Assembly: GCA_900766575.1 (NCBI GenBank)
Contig: CAAFVW010000050.1
Location: forward strand, 1 to 41,648
Reading direction: 5' to 3'
DNA from: Lachnospiraceae bacterium
GTDB lineage: Bacteria > Bacillota > Clostridia > Lachnospirales > Lachnospiraceae
DNA: 41,648 nt
Part shown: one piece after another, positions 24,710 through 33,416 of the stretch
How the letters are laid out: the number at the start of each line of letters is the position of its first letter
Position numbering within the stretch: the first letter of the stretch is position 1
Translations under genes and position numbers: made by a program
The notes under the pieces: generated by a model
Databases searched by the model: none
What the model saw: only the letters and a program-made list of their open reading frames with translations
Told to the model about the DNA's origin: nothing

Positions 24710-27700
24710 TTACGAATTTTCTCCGGCATCGCTCTTCTCAAACCGGAACCATTTCAGGTCAAAATTGCATCCCGGCAGGAAGACAAAGGTTACCTTCTGC
24801 TCACCGGTTACTTTTTTCAGAGGGAAACGCAGTTCCTGGTATTCTTCACTATGAGGGAAAGGAAGCACCTGTGTCTCTCCGTCTGTAAAACGCAGCTGAA
24901 TCGTATTCTGCTGCAAGGGGGTCCGGCCACAAATGACAATGCTGTCGGTTCCAGAGTCTCCAAAGTTCATATCGCTGAATTCCAATGAAACATTATTGCC
25001 AATCTGCTCGATGGCATCCTCTGTCCTCACGAAGCTGTCTCCGTAGGTAACTCCGTCCGTAAGCACGTATAACCGTGCATATGCCTTTTCCTGTCTGGTA
25101 AAATGGAACTCCTTCAGGAAGAATTTATCTGATGACACGATTGTCATGTTTGCTACGCCCTTCAGTCTCCGGAATAATGTGAAGGTCTCCGGTTGGAAGA
25201 CTTCCCAGATGCCGGGCTTCTGGTAAGTCATTTCTCCCACCAATGTTCCCTGTGCCTCTGTTCCATTCTCCCCGGGCTCTCCCTCCCAGATCTGGATTCT
25301 GTGGGGATCATTGTCATTCGCGAAAATGGCCAGCGTAATCTCATCACTTCCAAATTCTCCGAAATCCAATGATTCATAGACCAGATTAGTAGGCTGTGCC
25401 TTATCCGTTCCGGCGCTGTTCTCCACGCCGCGGCTCACATCTCCGCCGAAGCTTCTGCTGTAAGAGATACCGGCCACCGGCTCGTAGGGCGACAGGAAGG
25501 TCTGTCCCATTCCTTCTATCGTAAAGTCCAGCTGGGAGATCATTTTTATAGACGCTGTCCCGTTGCAGGTCATGCATCTTGCCTGGAAACTGCCGTCACT
25601 GATGCCCGTGATACGGACGCTTTCTCCGTCTTCCAGTTCTTCCAGCTTTGCCACCGGACTGGGAATACCGCAGGGATCCGTAATGCTCCACAGGAGCTTG
25701 CGGTCTGTGGCTTCTCTGGGATAAATATCGGTATGTAACAATACCGTAGGGCACTCCGGTGTCAGTGTCACACAGGAGGTATTCATTTCCAGTTTGCGTA
25801 CCGGTACGAATCCGGGTGTCACAAAAGCAGGCGGATATTCCCGGTTCTCTTCCGCTGCGCAGATGCCGGGACGGGCAGCCGCTTCTACGGCACATAGATT
25901 TATTTTCGCAGCTTCTGCAGGATGGCTGCCTTTGCTTTCCGGCCATGCGTCCTCTACGGTAACAATAATTTCTCCGGGCGTAGTCTTCGCAGCGATCATC
26001 GCCAGTAATTTCCCCTGGAACAGTTTACGCACGGTTCCCTTATAGGCATCGTAATCGGTACTGTCACCATTATCCAGGCCCACCAGTCTTCCGGCACCTT
26101 TCACGGTCACTCTCACATAATCGGAAGCATTTTCCACGGGATATCCCTCCCGGTCTTGTGCTGAGATCTCTACGAAAATCATATCCTCGCCGTCGGCACG
26201 CAGAGTTGCCTTGTCGGTTTTTACCACATAACGGGCTGTATCACCGAAGGAATGTCTCTCCTGTCTGGCTATCTCTCTGCCCGTCTCATCATAGGCCACA
26301 GCACAGATGCTGCCGGACGCATAAGGCACTTTCCAGGACGGCTGCAAAATCGTACCCTTCTCATGGTCGATCTGCTGTTTGCCCTGGGATACTCCGTTTA
26401 CGAACAGCTCCACCTTGGGCGCGTTACTGCTGATCCGTACATCTACCTGTTGTCCCGGATTGAAATCCCAATAGGGGTATACATGCACCATGGGATCTTT
26501 TTTCATATCCGTCCACTCTGCACGGAAAAGGTAGTAAGAATCCTTGGGGAAGCCCGCTGTATCCATCTGTCCAAAATAGCTGTTTTTCGTCTGATAAGGT
26601 GTGGGTTCTCCGATATAATCAATGGCTGTCCAGATAAACTGCCCACAGGAATAGGGCGTATCCCTGTCCATGATGATACAATATTCCGTATTTTTCGCTG
26701 CCCAGCTGGTCGTACTGTTGCCCAGGGCGGAGCACTGCTCATCCGCCTCGATCAGACTTGCCCGTTCCAACGGGAAATGATACACGCCGCGGCTCTGCAC
26801 TACAGAAGAGGTTTCACTTCCGTAGATGATCCAGTCCGGATGCTTTTCGTGGTGCTCCTCATAATATTTTTCAGCGTAATTATAGCCCGCCACCTTCACA
26901 ATGTCCGCGCATTTCTGGGCATTTTCCCAGGGCATGTAGTTGGAGCCGATGGTGATGGGTGCCACCTTCCGGTAATCCCACTGTCTGACTGCCGCCACCA
27001 GTCTGCGTGTAATCTCCTGCCCGTGGGCATCTGCGTGGGTATCCGGAATTTCGTTGCCGATACTCCAGAGAATGACGGACGGATGGTTACGGTCTCTGCG
27101 GATCCAGCTACGGACATCCTTCTCCGCCCAGTCCTTGAAAAATCTTGCATAGTCATAAGGATTTTTGGCCATTTCCCACATATCAAAGGCTTCCGATAAC
27201 ACCAGGAATCCCATTTCATCCGCCAGCTCCATCAATTCCACCGCCGGCATATTGTGGGAAGTACGCAGGGCATTGACACCCATGGATCGCATCAGTTCGA
27301 ATTTACGCCGCATGGCTTCCTTGTGGAAAGCTGCACCCAATGCTCCGAGATCATGGTGATCGCAGGCGCCGTTCAGACGGACTTTCCTGCCATTTAACAG
27401 AAAGCCCTGTTCCGGATCATACTGTATGGTCCGGAAACCGATCCGGATATGTTCCTCCTGGCATAGTACCGCCGTCTGATCTGCCACAGCATTCTGTACC
27501 GTTTCCAAATCTACATTTTCACTGTTCCGAAGCAGTCTCACCTGTAGATCATATAAGCAGGGGTCTGTGATATCCCATTTTGCCGGATTGTCCACCGGAA
27601 TCGTCATAGTCACAGACTTCTGTCCACAGGGAACCGGCTGTTTTACACAGAATACTTCCTGTTTGTCTGCTGCCTTTTTATCGTGAAGCCCCGGATTCGC

Positions 27701-28291
27701 AATGTCACACAGCCGATATTCCAGAACATATTGCTCCTGTCTGCCTTCCCTGCTGCCATAACAGATTTCCGTATCTATCGTCAGGTCATAGCCTGTTTGT
27801 GTCTCTACGGAAGAGGTATAGATGCCGTCCAAAGGGATATGTGTCTCCGGAAGACGGATCATCCACACATTACGGTAAATACCGGCGCCGCTATACCATC
27901 TGCTGTTGGGTGCCTGAAATACCACACGGAGAACGACTTCATTTTCTCCCTTTCGCAGTTGTTCTGTAATGTCCCAGTCAAACGTAGAGTAACCATATTT
28001 CCATTCGCCCAGTTTTACCCCGTTCACATAGATGGCGGAGTCCATGTACACGCCTTCAAATCGAAGGATGACACGGCCGTCGTTTTCTTCATTTTCCGGA
28101 CCATATACAAATTTTTTGCGATACCAGCCAATGCTGTCTTCATAGAGATTCTTCGTGTCATAGATCAGCCAGTCATGAGGCAGGTCTACCGGCTGCATCT
28201 CCTTTTCCCAGACCGGTCTGTCTTCCCACTCCACTCCTGATGCTGTCTTAGTAAAATACCAGTGATCGTTCCATAACGTTCTGCTGTTCAT
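24710..28291 (-). CDS. Large GH2-family glycosidase (beta-galactosidase-like) with C-terminal carbohydrate-binding-like modules
   Basis: The 1193-residue enzyme starts at 28291 (MNSRTLWNDHWYF), with AAAGG about 13 nt upstream. An in-frame ATG 28 codons earlier would overlap the PAP2 gene. Domains in order: GH2 jelly-roll sugar-binding domain (about 1-200, WRKKFVYGPE-like DSIGWYRKKF), Ig-like domain, then the TIM barrel. Catalytic residues are Glu414 in SIGNEIPD and Glu493 in YGSETSS. A DUF4982-like segment (PYWDFNPGQQVDVRISSNAP) and Ig-like domains follow. Two CBM6-like regions, with LDFGEFGSDEITLAIFAND and FSDMNFGDSGTDSIVICG, make up the last ~250 residues. No signal peptide, so it appears to be cytoplasmic despite the binding modules. 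Beta-galactosidase is the default guess; other exo-beta-glycosidase specificities are possible. Confidence 0.92.
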   Translation of the reverse strand: MNSRTLWNDHWYFTKTASGVEWEDRPVWEKEMQPVDLPHDWLIYDTKNLYEDSIGWYRKKFVYGPENEENDGRVILRFEGVYMDSAIYVNGVKLGEWKYGYSTFDWDITEQLRKGENEVVLRVVFQAPNSRWYSGAGIYRNVWMIRLPETHIPLDGIYTSSVETQTGYDLTIDTEICYGSREGRQEQYVLEYRLCDIANPGLHDKKAADKQEVFCVKQPVPCGQKSVTMTIPVDNPAKWDITDPCLYDLQVRLLRNSENVDLETVQNAVADQTAVLCQEEHIRIGFRTIQYDPEQGFLLNGRKVRLNGACDHHDLGALGAAFHKEAMRRKFELMRSMGVNALRTSHNMPAVELMELADEMGFLVLSEAFDMWEMAKNPYDYARFFKDWAEKDVRSWIRRDRNHPSVILWSIGNEIPDTHADAHGQEITRRLVAAVRQWDYRKVAPITIGSNYMPWENAQKCADIVKVAGYNYAEKYYEEHHEKHPDWIIYGSETSSVVQSRGVYHFPLERASLIEADEQCSALGNSTTSWAAKNTEYCIIMDRDTPYSCGQFIWTAIDYIGEPTPYQTKNSYFGQMDTAGFPKDSYYLFRAEWTDMKKDPMVHVYPYWDFNPGQQVDVRISSNAPKVELFVNGVSQGKQQIDHEKGTILQPSWKVPYASGSICAVAYDETGREIARQERHSFGDTARYVVKTDKATLRADGEDMIFVEISAQDREGYPVENASDYVRVTVKGAGRLVGLDNGDSTDYDAYKGTVRKLFQGKLLAMIAAKTTPGEIIVTVEDAWPESKGSHPAEAAKINLCAVEAAARPGICAAEENREYPPAFVTPGFVPVRKLEMNTSCVTLTPECPTVLLHTDIYPREATDRKLLWSITDPCGIPSPVAKLEELEDGESVRITGISDGSFQARCMTCNGTASIKMISQLDFTIEGMGQTFLSPYEPVAGISYSRSFGGDVSRGVENSAGTDKAQPTNLVYESLDFGEFGSDEITLAIFANDNDPHRIQIWEGEPGENGTEAQGTLVGEMTYQKPGIWEVFQPETFTLFRRLKGVANMTIVSSDKFFLKEFHFTRQEKAYARLYVLTDGVTYGDSFVRTEDAIEQIGNNVSLEFSDMNFGDSGTDSIVICGRTPLQQNTIQLRFTDGETQVLPFPHSEEYQELRFPLKKVTGEQKVTFVFLPGCNFDLKWFRFEKSDAGENS

Positions 28292-28337
28292 CTGCGTTCC
28301 CAGCCTTTCTATGTAATCTATATCATGTATCTTTGGA

Positions 28338-28880
28338 TCATCGGGATTCGTCCGATGTGCCATGTGCATCTGCACTTGCTTCCAGGCGTTTCACCAGATA
28401 AACCGCGAGCAATGCATCCAGTGTTCCCAATGCGATGCCTCCCAGGATGTCCGTGGGATAGTGCACGAAGAAATACAGTCTCGAAAAAGCAATCAGTGCC
28501 GCCATAATCAGACTTAATATTCCCGCCTTCCGATAATAACAGAATATCGTCACCGCTCCGGCGAAACCGTTGGAACTGTGCCCGGAGGGGAATGAATACT
28601 CCGAAGGAAATGGAATCTTCAGTGTCACACTGGTGTCCACCGCACACGGACGGAGTCGTGCTATCACATTTTTCAGGAATAAATTTCCCACCAGATATGT
28701 CACCGCCATGGCAATCATCATCGTCAGACCGCACTTTCTCGTCCTTGGGATGCAGGCCAGAACGATGGCAATCACGATCCATACCAGCCCGCATTCCCCT
28801 ATCGTGGTAAAAAATTTCATAACCGGCGTCAGCCAGTCCTGATGTATTCCCTGAATTGCATGCAATATCTGTAGTTCCAT
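28338..28880 (-). CDS. PAP2-family membrane phosphatase
   Basis: The 180-residue protein has four to six membrane helices and the three PAP2 motifs. They are KNVIARLRP (KX6RP, about residues 69-77), PSGHSS (about 97-102) and SRLYFFVHYPTD (SR...H...D, about 132-143). It should remove phosphate from a lipid pyrophosphate or phosphatidate at the membrane outer face, for example undecaprenyl pyrophosphate recycling. It lies 54 bp after rpe and 46 bp before the GH2 gene; co-transcription is likely, though the functional link is unclear. Confidence 0.92.
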   Translation of the reverse strand: MELQILHAIQGIHQDWLTPVMKFFTTIGECGLVWIVIAIVLACIPRTRKCGLTMMIAMAVTYLVGNLFLKNVIARLRPCAVDTSVTLKIPFPSEYSFPSGHSSNGFAGAVTIFCYYRKAGILSLIMAALIAFSRLYFFVHYPTDILGGIALGTLDALLAVYLVKRLEASADAHGTSDESR

Positions 28881-28934
28881 CTTCTATTTCTCCCCTATTG
28901 TTCCTGAGATTTGGGTCATTGTTCTCCCTGCGTC

Positions 28935-29591
28935 CTATGCTTCCTGCATTTTATCAAGGAATGCACCTGCGTTTGCTGCAATATCATCCTTAAATACTGC
29001 AGATCCCGCTACGATAACATTGGCTCCTTTTTCCAGGGCAAGTGCTACATTGTCCAGGTTGATGCCTCCGTCTACTTCCAAATCTGCAGACAATCCCCTG
29101 TCCGTGATCATCTTGCGGATCACCTGTACCTTATCCAGGCATTCCGGAATCAGTTTCTGTCCGCCAAAACCGGGTTCCACCGTCATTACCAGTACCATAT
29201 CCACCAGCTCTAGATAGGGTTCCACAGCCTCTGCCGGAGTAGCAGGTTTGATGGTAATGCCGACCTTTTTGCCTGCAGCACGGATTTTTTCAATACATCC
29301 CTTCACATCTTCTGTGGCTTCGAGGTGAAAATTCACCAGATCCGCACCACAGGCTGCAAATTCCTCTACATAGCGTTCCGGCTTCTCAATCATCAGATGC
29401 ACATCCAGAAACATGTCTGTATGGGGTCTGACAGCCTTTAACACCGGCATTCCGTAAGAAATCGACGGTACAAACAATCCGTCCATCACATCCACATGAA
29501 GCCAGGGCACGCCCGCTCCTTCCACAGCTTTGATATCCTCTCCCAGCTTCCAGAAATCCGCCGAAAGAATTGAAGGTGATAAAATATTCAT
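28935..29591 (-). CDS. rpe: Ribulose-phosphate 3-epimerase
   Basis: Rpe interconverts ribulose-5-phosphate and xylulose-5-phosphate in the pentose phosphate pathway. The 218-residue TIM barrel shows LSPSILSADFWKLGEDI at the N terminus, HVDVMDGLFVPSISYG (metal-binding His/Asp), DVHLMIEKPERY, VLVMTVEPGFGGQKLI and LEVDGGIN. Start at 29591 (MNILSPS) chosen because GAGGAG precedes it; four codons earlier there is an ATG without a ribosome site. It has its own promoter (29646-29674) and heads the run rpe, PAP2, GH2, amylase. The products feed transketolase, encoded at 39574-41360. Confidence 0.97.
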   Translation of the reverse strand: MNILSPSILSADFWKLGEDIKAVEGAGVPWLHVDVMDGLFVPSISYGMPVLKAVRPHTDMFLDVHLMIEKPERYVEEFAACGADLVNFHLEATEDVKGCIEKIRAAGKKVGITIKPATPAEAVEPYLELVDMVLVMTVEPGFGGQKLIPECLDKVQVIRKMITDRGLSADLEVDGGINLDNVALALEKGANVIVAGSAVFKDDIAANAGAFLDKMQEA

Positions 29592-29645
29592 TTTGCTCCT
29601 CATTTCTGCCCCGAAGGGCCTTCACTACTGCTCATTTCCGGTTCT

Positions 29646-29674
29646 ATTCTAACAAACTTATTTTCGTAACACAA
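29646..29674 (-). promoter_or_regulatory. rpe promoter
   Basis: TTGTGT (29669-29674), 17 bp, TAGAAT (29646-29651) on the minus strand, between the CE2-like gene's terminator and rpe. Confidence 0.55.
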
Positions 29675-29682
29675 GACAAACT

Positions 29683-29713
29683 AAAAAGGAACCTTTCCGT
29701 TCAGAAAAGGTCC
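29683..29713 (-). terminator. Intrinsic terminator of the GH113-CE2 unit
   Basis: Minus-strand GGACCTTTTC, loop, GAAAGGTTCC and then five T. The 5' arm is made from the last codons of the esterase gene. Confidence 0.85.
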
Positions 29714-30789
29714 CTCAAATATGCCTCTATGATCTCCGCTGCCTTGCGGTGTGCTTTCACGCCGGGGTGCAGGCGGCTTCCCACCGTATCTGCCGTAGTA
29801 TCGGGAAGCTGTAGAAAATGGATTCGACTGTCCCCGGTCTCCTCCGCATAAGTTTCCACTGCACTGCGGATAACCGGAAGCAGATTATCCCCCAGCATTC
29901 CGTAGCCCCAGAGGATCTGCGCTTTGGGATTACAGTCACGTACTACTTTTAAGAAAGCCCGGATCGCCGCAGTCACGATTACTTCCGCTTTTTTTGCATC
30001 TCCGGTTCCTGCCCATTCCTGCCCAAGTTCAGCCGCTGCGCAGATAGCCGTAGCATCGTTGGTTCCCAGATTGATGATCACCGCATCCGGCTGCCATGCA
30101 CTGAAATCATACTCTTTCAATGCCCCCAGAGAAACATTCCTCTCTCCGGTCAGCAGACCGCAGACCTGCGTATAATAGGGTGGAATTTTATTCTGCACAT
30201 TGCCATCCCATCCGGTGACAATCCCCCATCCGCTCTGGGATACCACACGGTATTCCGCTTTAAGTGCATCCGCTGCCATACGGGGATACGTATTTTCCGC
30301 AGTGAAAAAAGTACTGATCCAGTCTTCCTCCTCCACAGCTCCCATCGTTCCCTCGCCGCTGGTAATGCTGTCACCTACAAATTCCAGGCGATACCTGGGA
30401 TCCGGCAAAGGCAGAAACTCGCCATTGGTATACCCCAATCCGGTGATTTGCAGCAGATGTCCCGGATCCTGATGCATTGCCTGTACTTCCTTCATTACAC
30501 GTATATGTTTTACCTTGCCGACGGTCATTCCCCGGAACAGACACACTTCATTTTTCCCTTTATTCACAGGCATGCGAATGATTCGGGCGCCGTTCAGTTC
30601 CACAGCAATCCATGGTTCAAATTCATCATAATCCGCATTCAGTAAAAGCCACAATTCACTCCCGGTAAATTCCAGCTCGATGCCGCTGCCTGTCCAGAAC
30701 AGATTCACCGAATCTGTTCCCGTGGTGCGCCCCAATCTTCGCACCTGTGGCAGCTTGTCCATTGTCGCTGTTGTTTTCTGCCGATTCAT
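29701..30789 (-). CDS. CE2-like carbohydrate acetyl esterase
   Basis: The 362-residue protein has an N-terminal jelly-roll-like domain (about 1-140: GSGIELEFTGSELWLLLNAD, WIAVELNG) followed by an SGNH domain. Block I is LEFVGDSITSGEG, block III is NLGTNDATA, and the catalytic histidine is in SRLHPGVKAH. The usual Asp three residues before the histidine is replaced by Ser, which fits the Ser-His dyad known in some CE2 enzymes. No signal peptide, hence action on imported acetylated oligosaccharides. Start at 30789 has GAGGGG upstream; an ATG 26 codons earlier would overlap the GH113-like gene. The gap to that gene is only 2 bp, so the two are translated from one mRNA. Together they suggest breakdown of acetylated mannan (inference). 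Confidence 0.85.
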   Translation of the reverse strand: MNRQKTTATMDKLPQVRRLGRTTGTDSVNLFWTGSGIELEFTGSELWLLLNADYDEFEPWIAVELNGARIIRMPVNKGKNEVCLFRGMTVGKVKHIRVMKEVQAMHQDPGHLLQITGLGYTNGEFLPLPDPRYRLEFVGDSITSGEGTMGAVEEEDWISTFFTAENTYPRMAADALKAEYRVVSQSGWGIVTGWDGNVQNKIPPYYTQVCGLLTGERNVSLGALKEYDFSAWQPDAVIINLGTNDATAICAAAELGQEWAGTGDAKKAEVIVTAAIRAFLKVVRDCNPKAQILWGYGMLGDNLLPVIRSAVETYAEETGDSRIHFLQLPDTTADTVGSRLHPGVKAHRKAAEIIEAYLRDLF

Positions 30790-30791
30790 TT

Positions 30792-31721
30792 TTACCCCTC
30801 TTTTCCATACTCTTCCGCAATCACAGTTTCCGCCGGACGTCCGCAGACCGCATAAGGGCTCATCCAATCCAGACTGGCCGGCCAGTCCCAGATACCGAAT
30901 CCCTTCACCCAGTCACGCTTTCCACAGGCCGTAAACATCGTCCGATACCACTCCGCCTGCTCTGCATCGTCCTCATCTCCCTGAAGTTCCCAGTTATTCG
31001 GAACTTGTGCGGAACCGTGAATATTCATGCAGCCTGCTTCTGAGAAGAAAAAAGGCTTCTGATACTTTTGCACTACCTTTTCAATGCGGTTCAACTGGTT
31101 TTCCCAGTCGTCTATCGGATAGTAGCCACTGGAAGCTATGACATCTACCGCATCCCACCATGTAATATGATCTTCTCCATATTTATCGCAATTATAACCG
31201 ACAGGGCCGTCATATACGTCGCGGACTTCTTCTATCAGTCTTCTCCATTCGGCCTCCCGGTGTTCCGTCATGGTCATTTCACATCCGGTCAGGAACAATT
31301 CACATCCCGTTTTCTGTGCGATCTCTGCATAATGCTTCTGAAATGCAATATGGCTCTCGAACCAGTTCCCCCACTTCGGTTCACAAGGCACATCATGGTC
31401 AAAAAAGCTGATCCGTGCTCTCCAGACACCATTATCACAGTTGACGGTAGGCTTCAGAGCTACTTTCAGCCCCAGGCTTTGTGCATATTGAATCATAGCA
31501 TACAGTTCCTCATCCGTACAGCTTTTCTCCCCGTCAAACCGGATTTTCTCACTGTAGGGAGTATCCTGCATTCCGGAGGGTGTCAATATCACCCAGTTGG
31601 CATGCGTCCTGCGCACCATTTCTTCCATACTTTTCCGGGCCGTTTCCGCTCCCAATACCCCTCTGCGCGGGAAAACCGCGAAATTCACCGCGTGGAATCT
31701 GTCGATTTGAAATTTTTCCAT
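30792..31721 (-). CDS. GH113-like glycoside hydrolase (beta-mannanase type)
   Basis: The 309-residue single-domain TIM barrel has two candidate catalytic glutamates. They are in LFLTGCEMTM (acid/base, about residue 148) and KPFFFSEAGC (nucleophile, about residue 228), the arrangement seen in GH113 endo-beta-1,4-mannanases of clan GH-A. Other supports are ANWVILTPSGMQDTPYSEKI near the N terminus and GFGIWDWPASL near the C terminus. No signal peptide, so it would trim imported manno-oligosaccharides. Start 31721 follows GGGAAGG; an ATG seven codons upstream is less well placed. First gene of a two-gene unit with the CE2-like esterase. Other mannan genes (GH130 phosphorylases, epimerase, transporter) are not in this window. 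Confidence 0.83.
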   Translation of the reverse strand: MEKFQIDRFHAVNFAVFPRRGVLGAETARKSMEEMVRRTHANWVILTPSGMQDTPYSEKIRFDGEKSCTDEELYAMIQYAQSLGLKVALKPTVNCDNGVWRARISFFDHDVPCEPKWGNWFESHIAFQKHYAEIAQKTGCELFLTGCEMTMTEHREAEWRRLIEEVRDVYDGPVGYNCDKYGEDHITWWDAVDVIASSGYYPIDDWENQLNRIEKVVQKYQKPFFFSEAGCMNIHGSAQVPNNWELQGDEDDAEQAEWYRTMFTACGKRDWVKGFGIWDWPASLDWMSPYAVCGRPAETVIAEEYGKEG

Positions 31722-32162
31722 TGAAATACCTTCCCTTCCCAAATGGTCACCTGCGATTCGTTTCCTATATTTTACATTGTAACATTATTAATTATATTTA
31801 GCTAGTATTTTTAGCTTTAATTTAGTTGTTTTTAGCAAAATTTTTTGACTGTCTAAATGAATTTTCACAACGGATTACTTGAAATTCGAAAATTACAGTT
31901 TCCTATTAGCTTCCTTTAAAACATGCCATAATTAGGTCGAATAGAGGGCTTTTGCTTTCATTAATTTGTATAAAATTCCTCAAATAGTGGCTAAAAATTC
32001 CAAAAAAGTAGATTTTTCAGATGAAAAGAAGTATGATTTTCGCAAAAAAGAGATAATAAGTCTTTTAGGTACAAGAAAACGCATTTTTCAATAATTTTTG
32101 TACCAAATCAGCCATTTTAAGCTTTATTGCACCAACCCTGTTATTTCAATTTTCAAAACACA
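31722..32162. other. AT-rich intergenic region upstream of the GH113-CE2 unit
   Basis: No open reading frame with coding character is seen here. The stretch is strikingly AT-rich. Near the gene are TATAAT and TACAAT hexamers on the minus strand without a good -35. Farther out is an inverted repeat GGTACAA/TTGTACC (32068-32074 and 32098-32104, 23-nt loop). The TTTAGC repeats and the folded element at 32163-32409 are listed separately. Confidence 0.6.
31797..31836 (-). promoter_or_regulatory. Phased TTTAGC repeats upstream of the GH113-like gene
   Basis: TTTAGC occurs at 31797, 31810 and 31831, with a one-base variant (TTTAGT) at 31821. The spacings are 13, 11 and 10 bp, close to one helical turn. 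They lie 75-115 bp before the start codon, behind -10-like boxes that lack a -35. This is a typical layout for activator-dependent transcription. No protein can be assigned. Confidence 0.4.
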
Positions 32163-32409
32163 GAACTCCCGCGAGGCAGATAAAATGTCCTTCCGAGAAT
32201 GCCTATCGGAGGGTGGTGATATTTTCTTGAAAAGTGATAGAAAAACAAGGGAGGCGCGAACATGGACGTTCGCGCCAGGCTTTACGCGACAAGGATGTCG
32301 CTTAAAGCCGGCCTGTAAAATTTAGAATCACGGAATCACTTTTCGTAGAAAATTCCCACCCGGAGACCGTGCATCGAGGAAGGATTTTTTATCTGACTCG
32401 CGGGAGTTC
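32163..32409. other. Highly self-complementary 247-bp element, candidate structured RNA or MITE
   Basis: The ends pair as GAACTCCCGCGAG/CTCGCGGGAGTTC (13 bp), CAGATAAAA/TTTTATCTG (9 bp) and TCCTTCC/GGAAGGA (7 bp). Inside are GGGTGG/CCACCC, ATTTTC/GAAAAT and AAAAGTGAT/ATCACTTTT (32230-32238 with 32335-32343). Two hairpins are enclosed: GGCGCGAAC/GTTCGCGCC with a 6-nt loop (32253-32276), and GGCTTTA-GCGACA/TGTCGC-TAAAGCC with loop AGGA (32278-32309). Almost all of it can be drawn as one folded structure. It lies 42 bp past the ksgA stop codon. No promoter or known RNA family was recognised. The one G-T and one G-A apposition slightly favour an RNA read on the plus strand. Confidence 0.75.
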
Positions 32410-32451
32410 GTCCGATTTGCCACATCCGCAATGAGGCGCGAAACTCTCAAT

Positions 32452-33306
32452 TTACAGCAGATCACTCAGTCTCGCAAACTGCTCCAGTGTCAGCGCTTCT
32501 CCTCTTACAGTGGGGGACAATCCCATCTGTTCCAGGGCTGCTGCCGCGGATTCCTTGGTAATGCTGGGGAGCCCTGCATTTCCCAGTCCGTTCACCAGCG
32601 TCTTACGGCGCTGATTGAAGGAGGCCCGGATCAGCGCAAACATTTTCTTCTCATCCTTCACCTGTACCGGCGGTTCCTCATAACGGGTCAGACGGATCAC
32701 AGCGCTGCCCACATTGGGTCTCGGGATAAAGCAGTTGGGCGGCACATTCGCCACAATCTCCGGTTTTGCATAATACTGTACTGCCAGAGACAATGCACCA
32801 TAGTCCTTCGTTCCGGGACCCACCTGCATACGATCCGCCACTTCCTTCTGCACCATGATCGTAATGCTCTTCAGCGGAACGCGGCTCTCGAATAACCCCA
32901 TAATGATCGGTGTCGTTATGTAATACGGCAGATTCGCCACCACTTTGATCGGACGGCCTCCGTTTTTCTCTTCCACCAACCGGTTGATGTCTACCTTCAG
33001 GATATCATCATTGATGACCGTAACGTTATCATAGTCCTGCAGCGTCTCCTCCAGAATAGGAATCAGCGCCTTGTCGATTTCCACGGCCACCACACTTCCC
33101 GCACGCTCTGCCAGATACTGTGTCATCGTACCGATGCCCGGCCCGATCTCCAATACACAGTCCTCTTTCGTGATCTCCGCAGAGGAAATGATCCGGTCCA
33201 GAACTGTGGTATCTATGAGGAAATTCTGTCCGAATTTTTTCTGAAAATTAAAATGATACTTTTGAAGTACCGCAATGGTATTCTGGGGAATGCCCAAATA
33301 AGCCAT
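32452..33306 (-). CDS. rsmA: 16S rRNA adenine dimethyltransferase (KsgA/RsmA)
   Basis: The enzyme dimethylates the two adjacent adenines near the 3' end of 16S rRNA during small-subunit maturation. The 284-residue protein has KKFGQNFLIDTTVLDRII at the N terminus and the SAM-binding motif VLEIGPGIGTMTQYL (about residues 48-62). VVAVEIDKALIP binds the ribose, and the catalytic motif is NLPYYITTP (about 126-134). The C-terminal helical domain contains RASFNQRRKTLVNGL. Start at 33306 has AAAGGAGG upstream. Followed by the folded element at 32163-32409; no terminator of the ordinary kind is seen between. Confidence 0.97.
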   Translation of the reverse strand: MAYLGIPQNTIAVLQKYHFNFQKKFGQNFLIDTTVLDRIISSAEITKEDCVLEIGPGIGTMTQYLAERAGSVVAVEIDKALIPILEETLQDYDNVTVINDDILKVDINRLVEEKNGGRPIKVVANLPYYITTPIIMGLFESRVPLKSITIMVQKEVADRMQVGPGTKDYGALSLAVQYYAKPEIVANVPPNCFIPRPNVGSAVIRLTRYEEPPVQVKDEKKMFALIRASFNQRRKTLVNGLGNAGLPSITKESAAAALEQMGLSPTVRGEALTLEQFARLSDLL

Positions 33307-33416
33307 GGTAAGCCTCCTTTATATTTTTTAAGCAGCACCCTTCGCAATCATCCTGTCAGCCCATAAAATGATGCCTGTGTATTTGCTCCCGACAGGCTCC
33401 CGATGCCGCCGCACTG

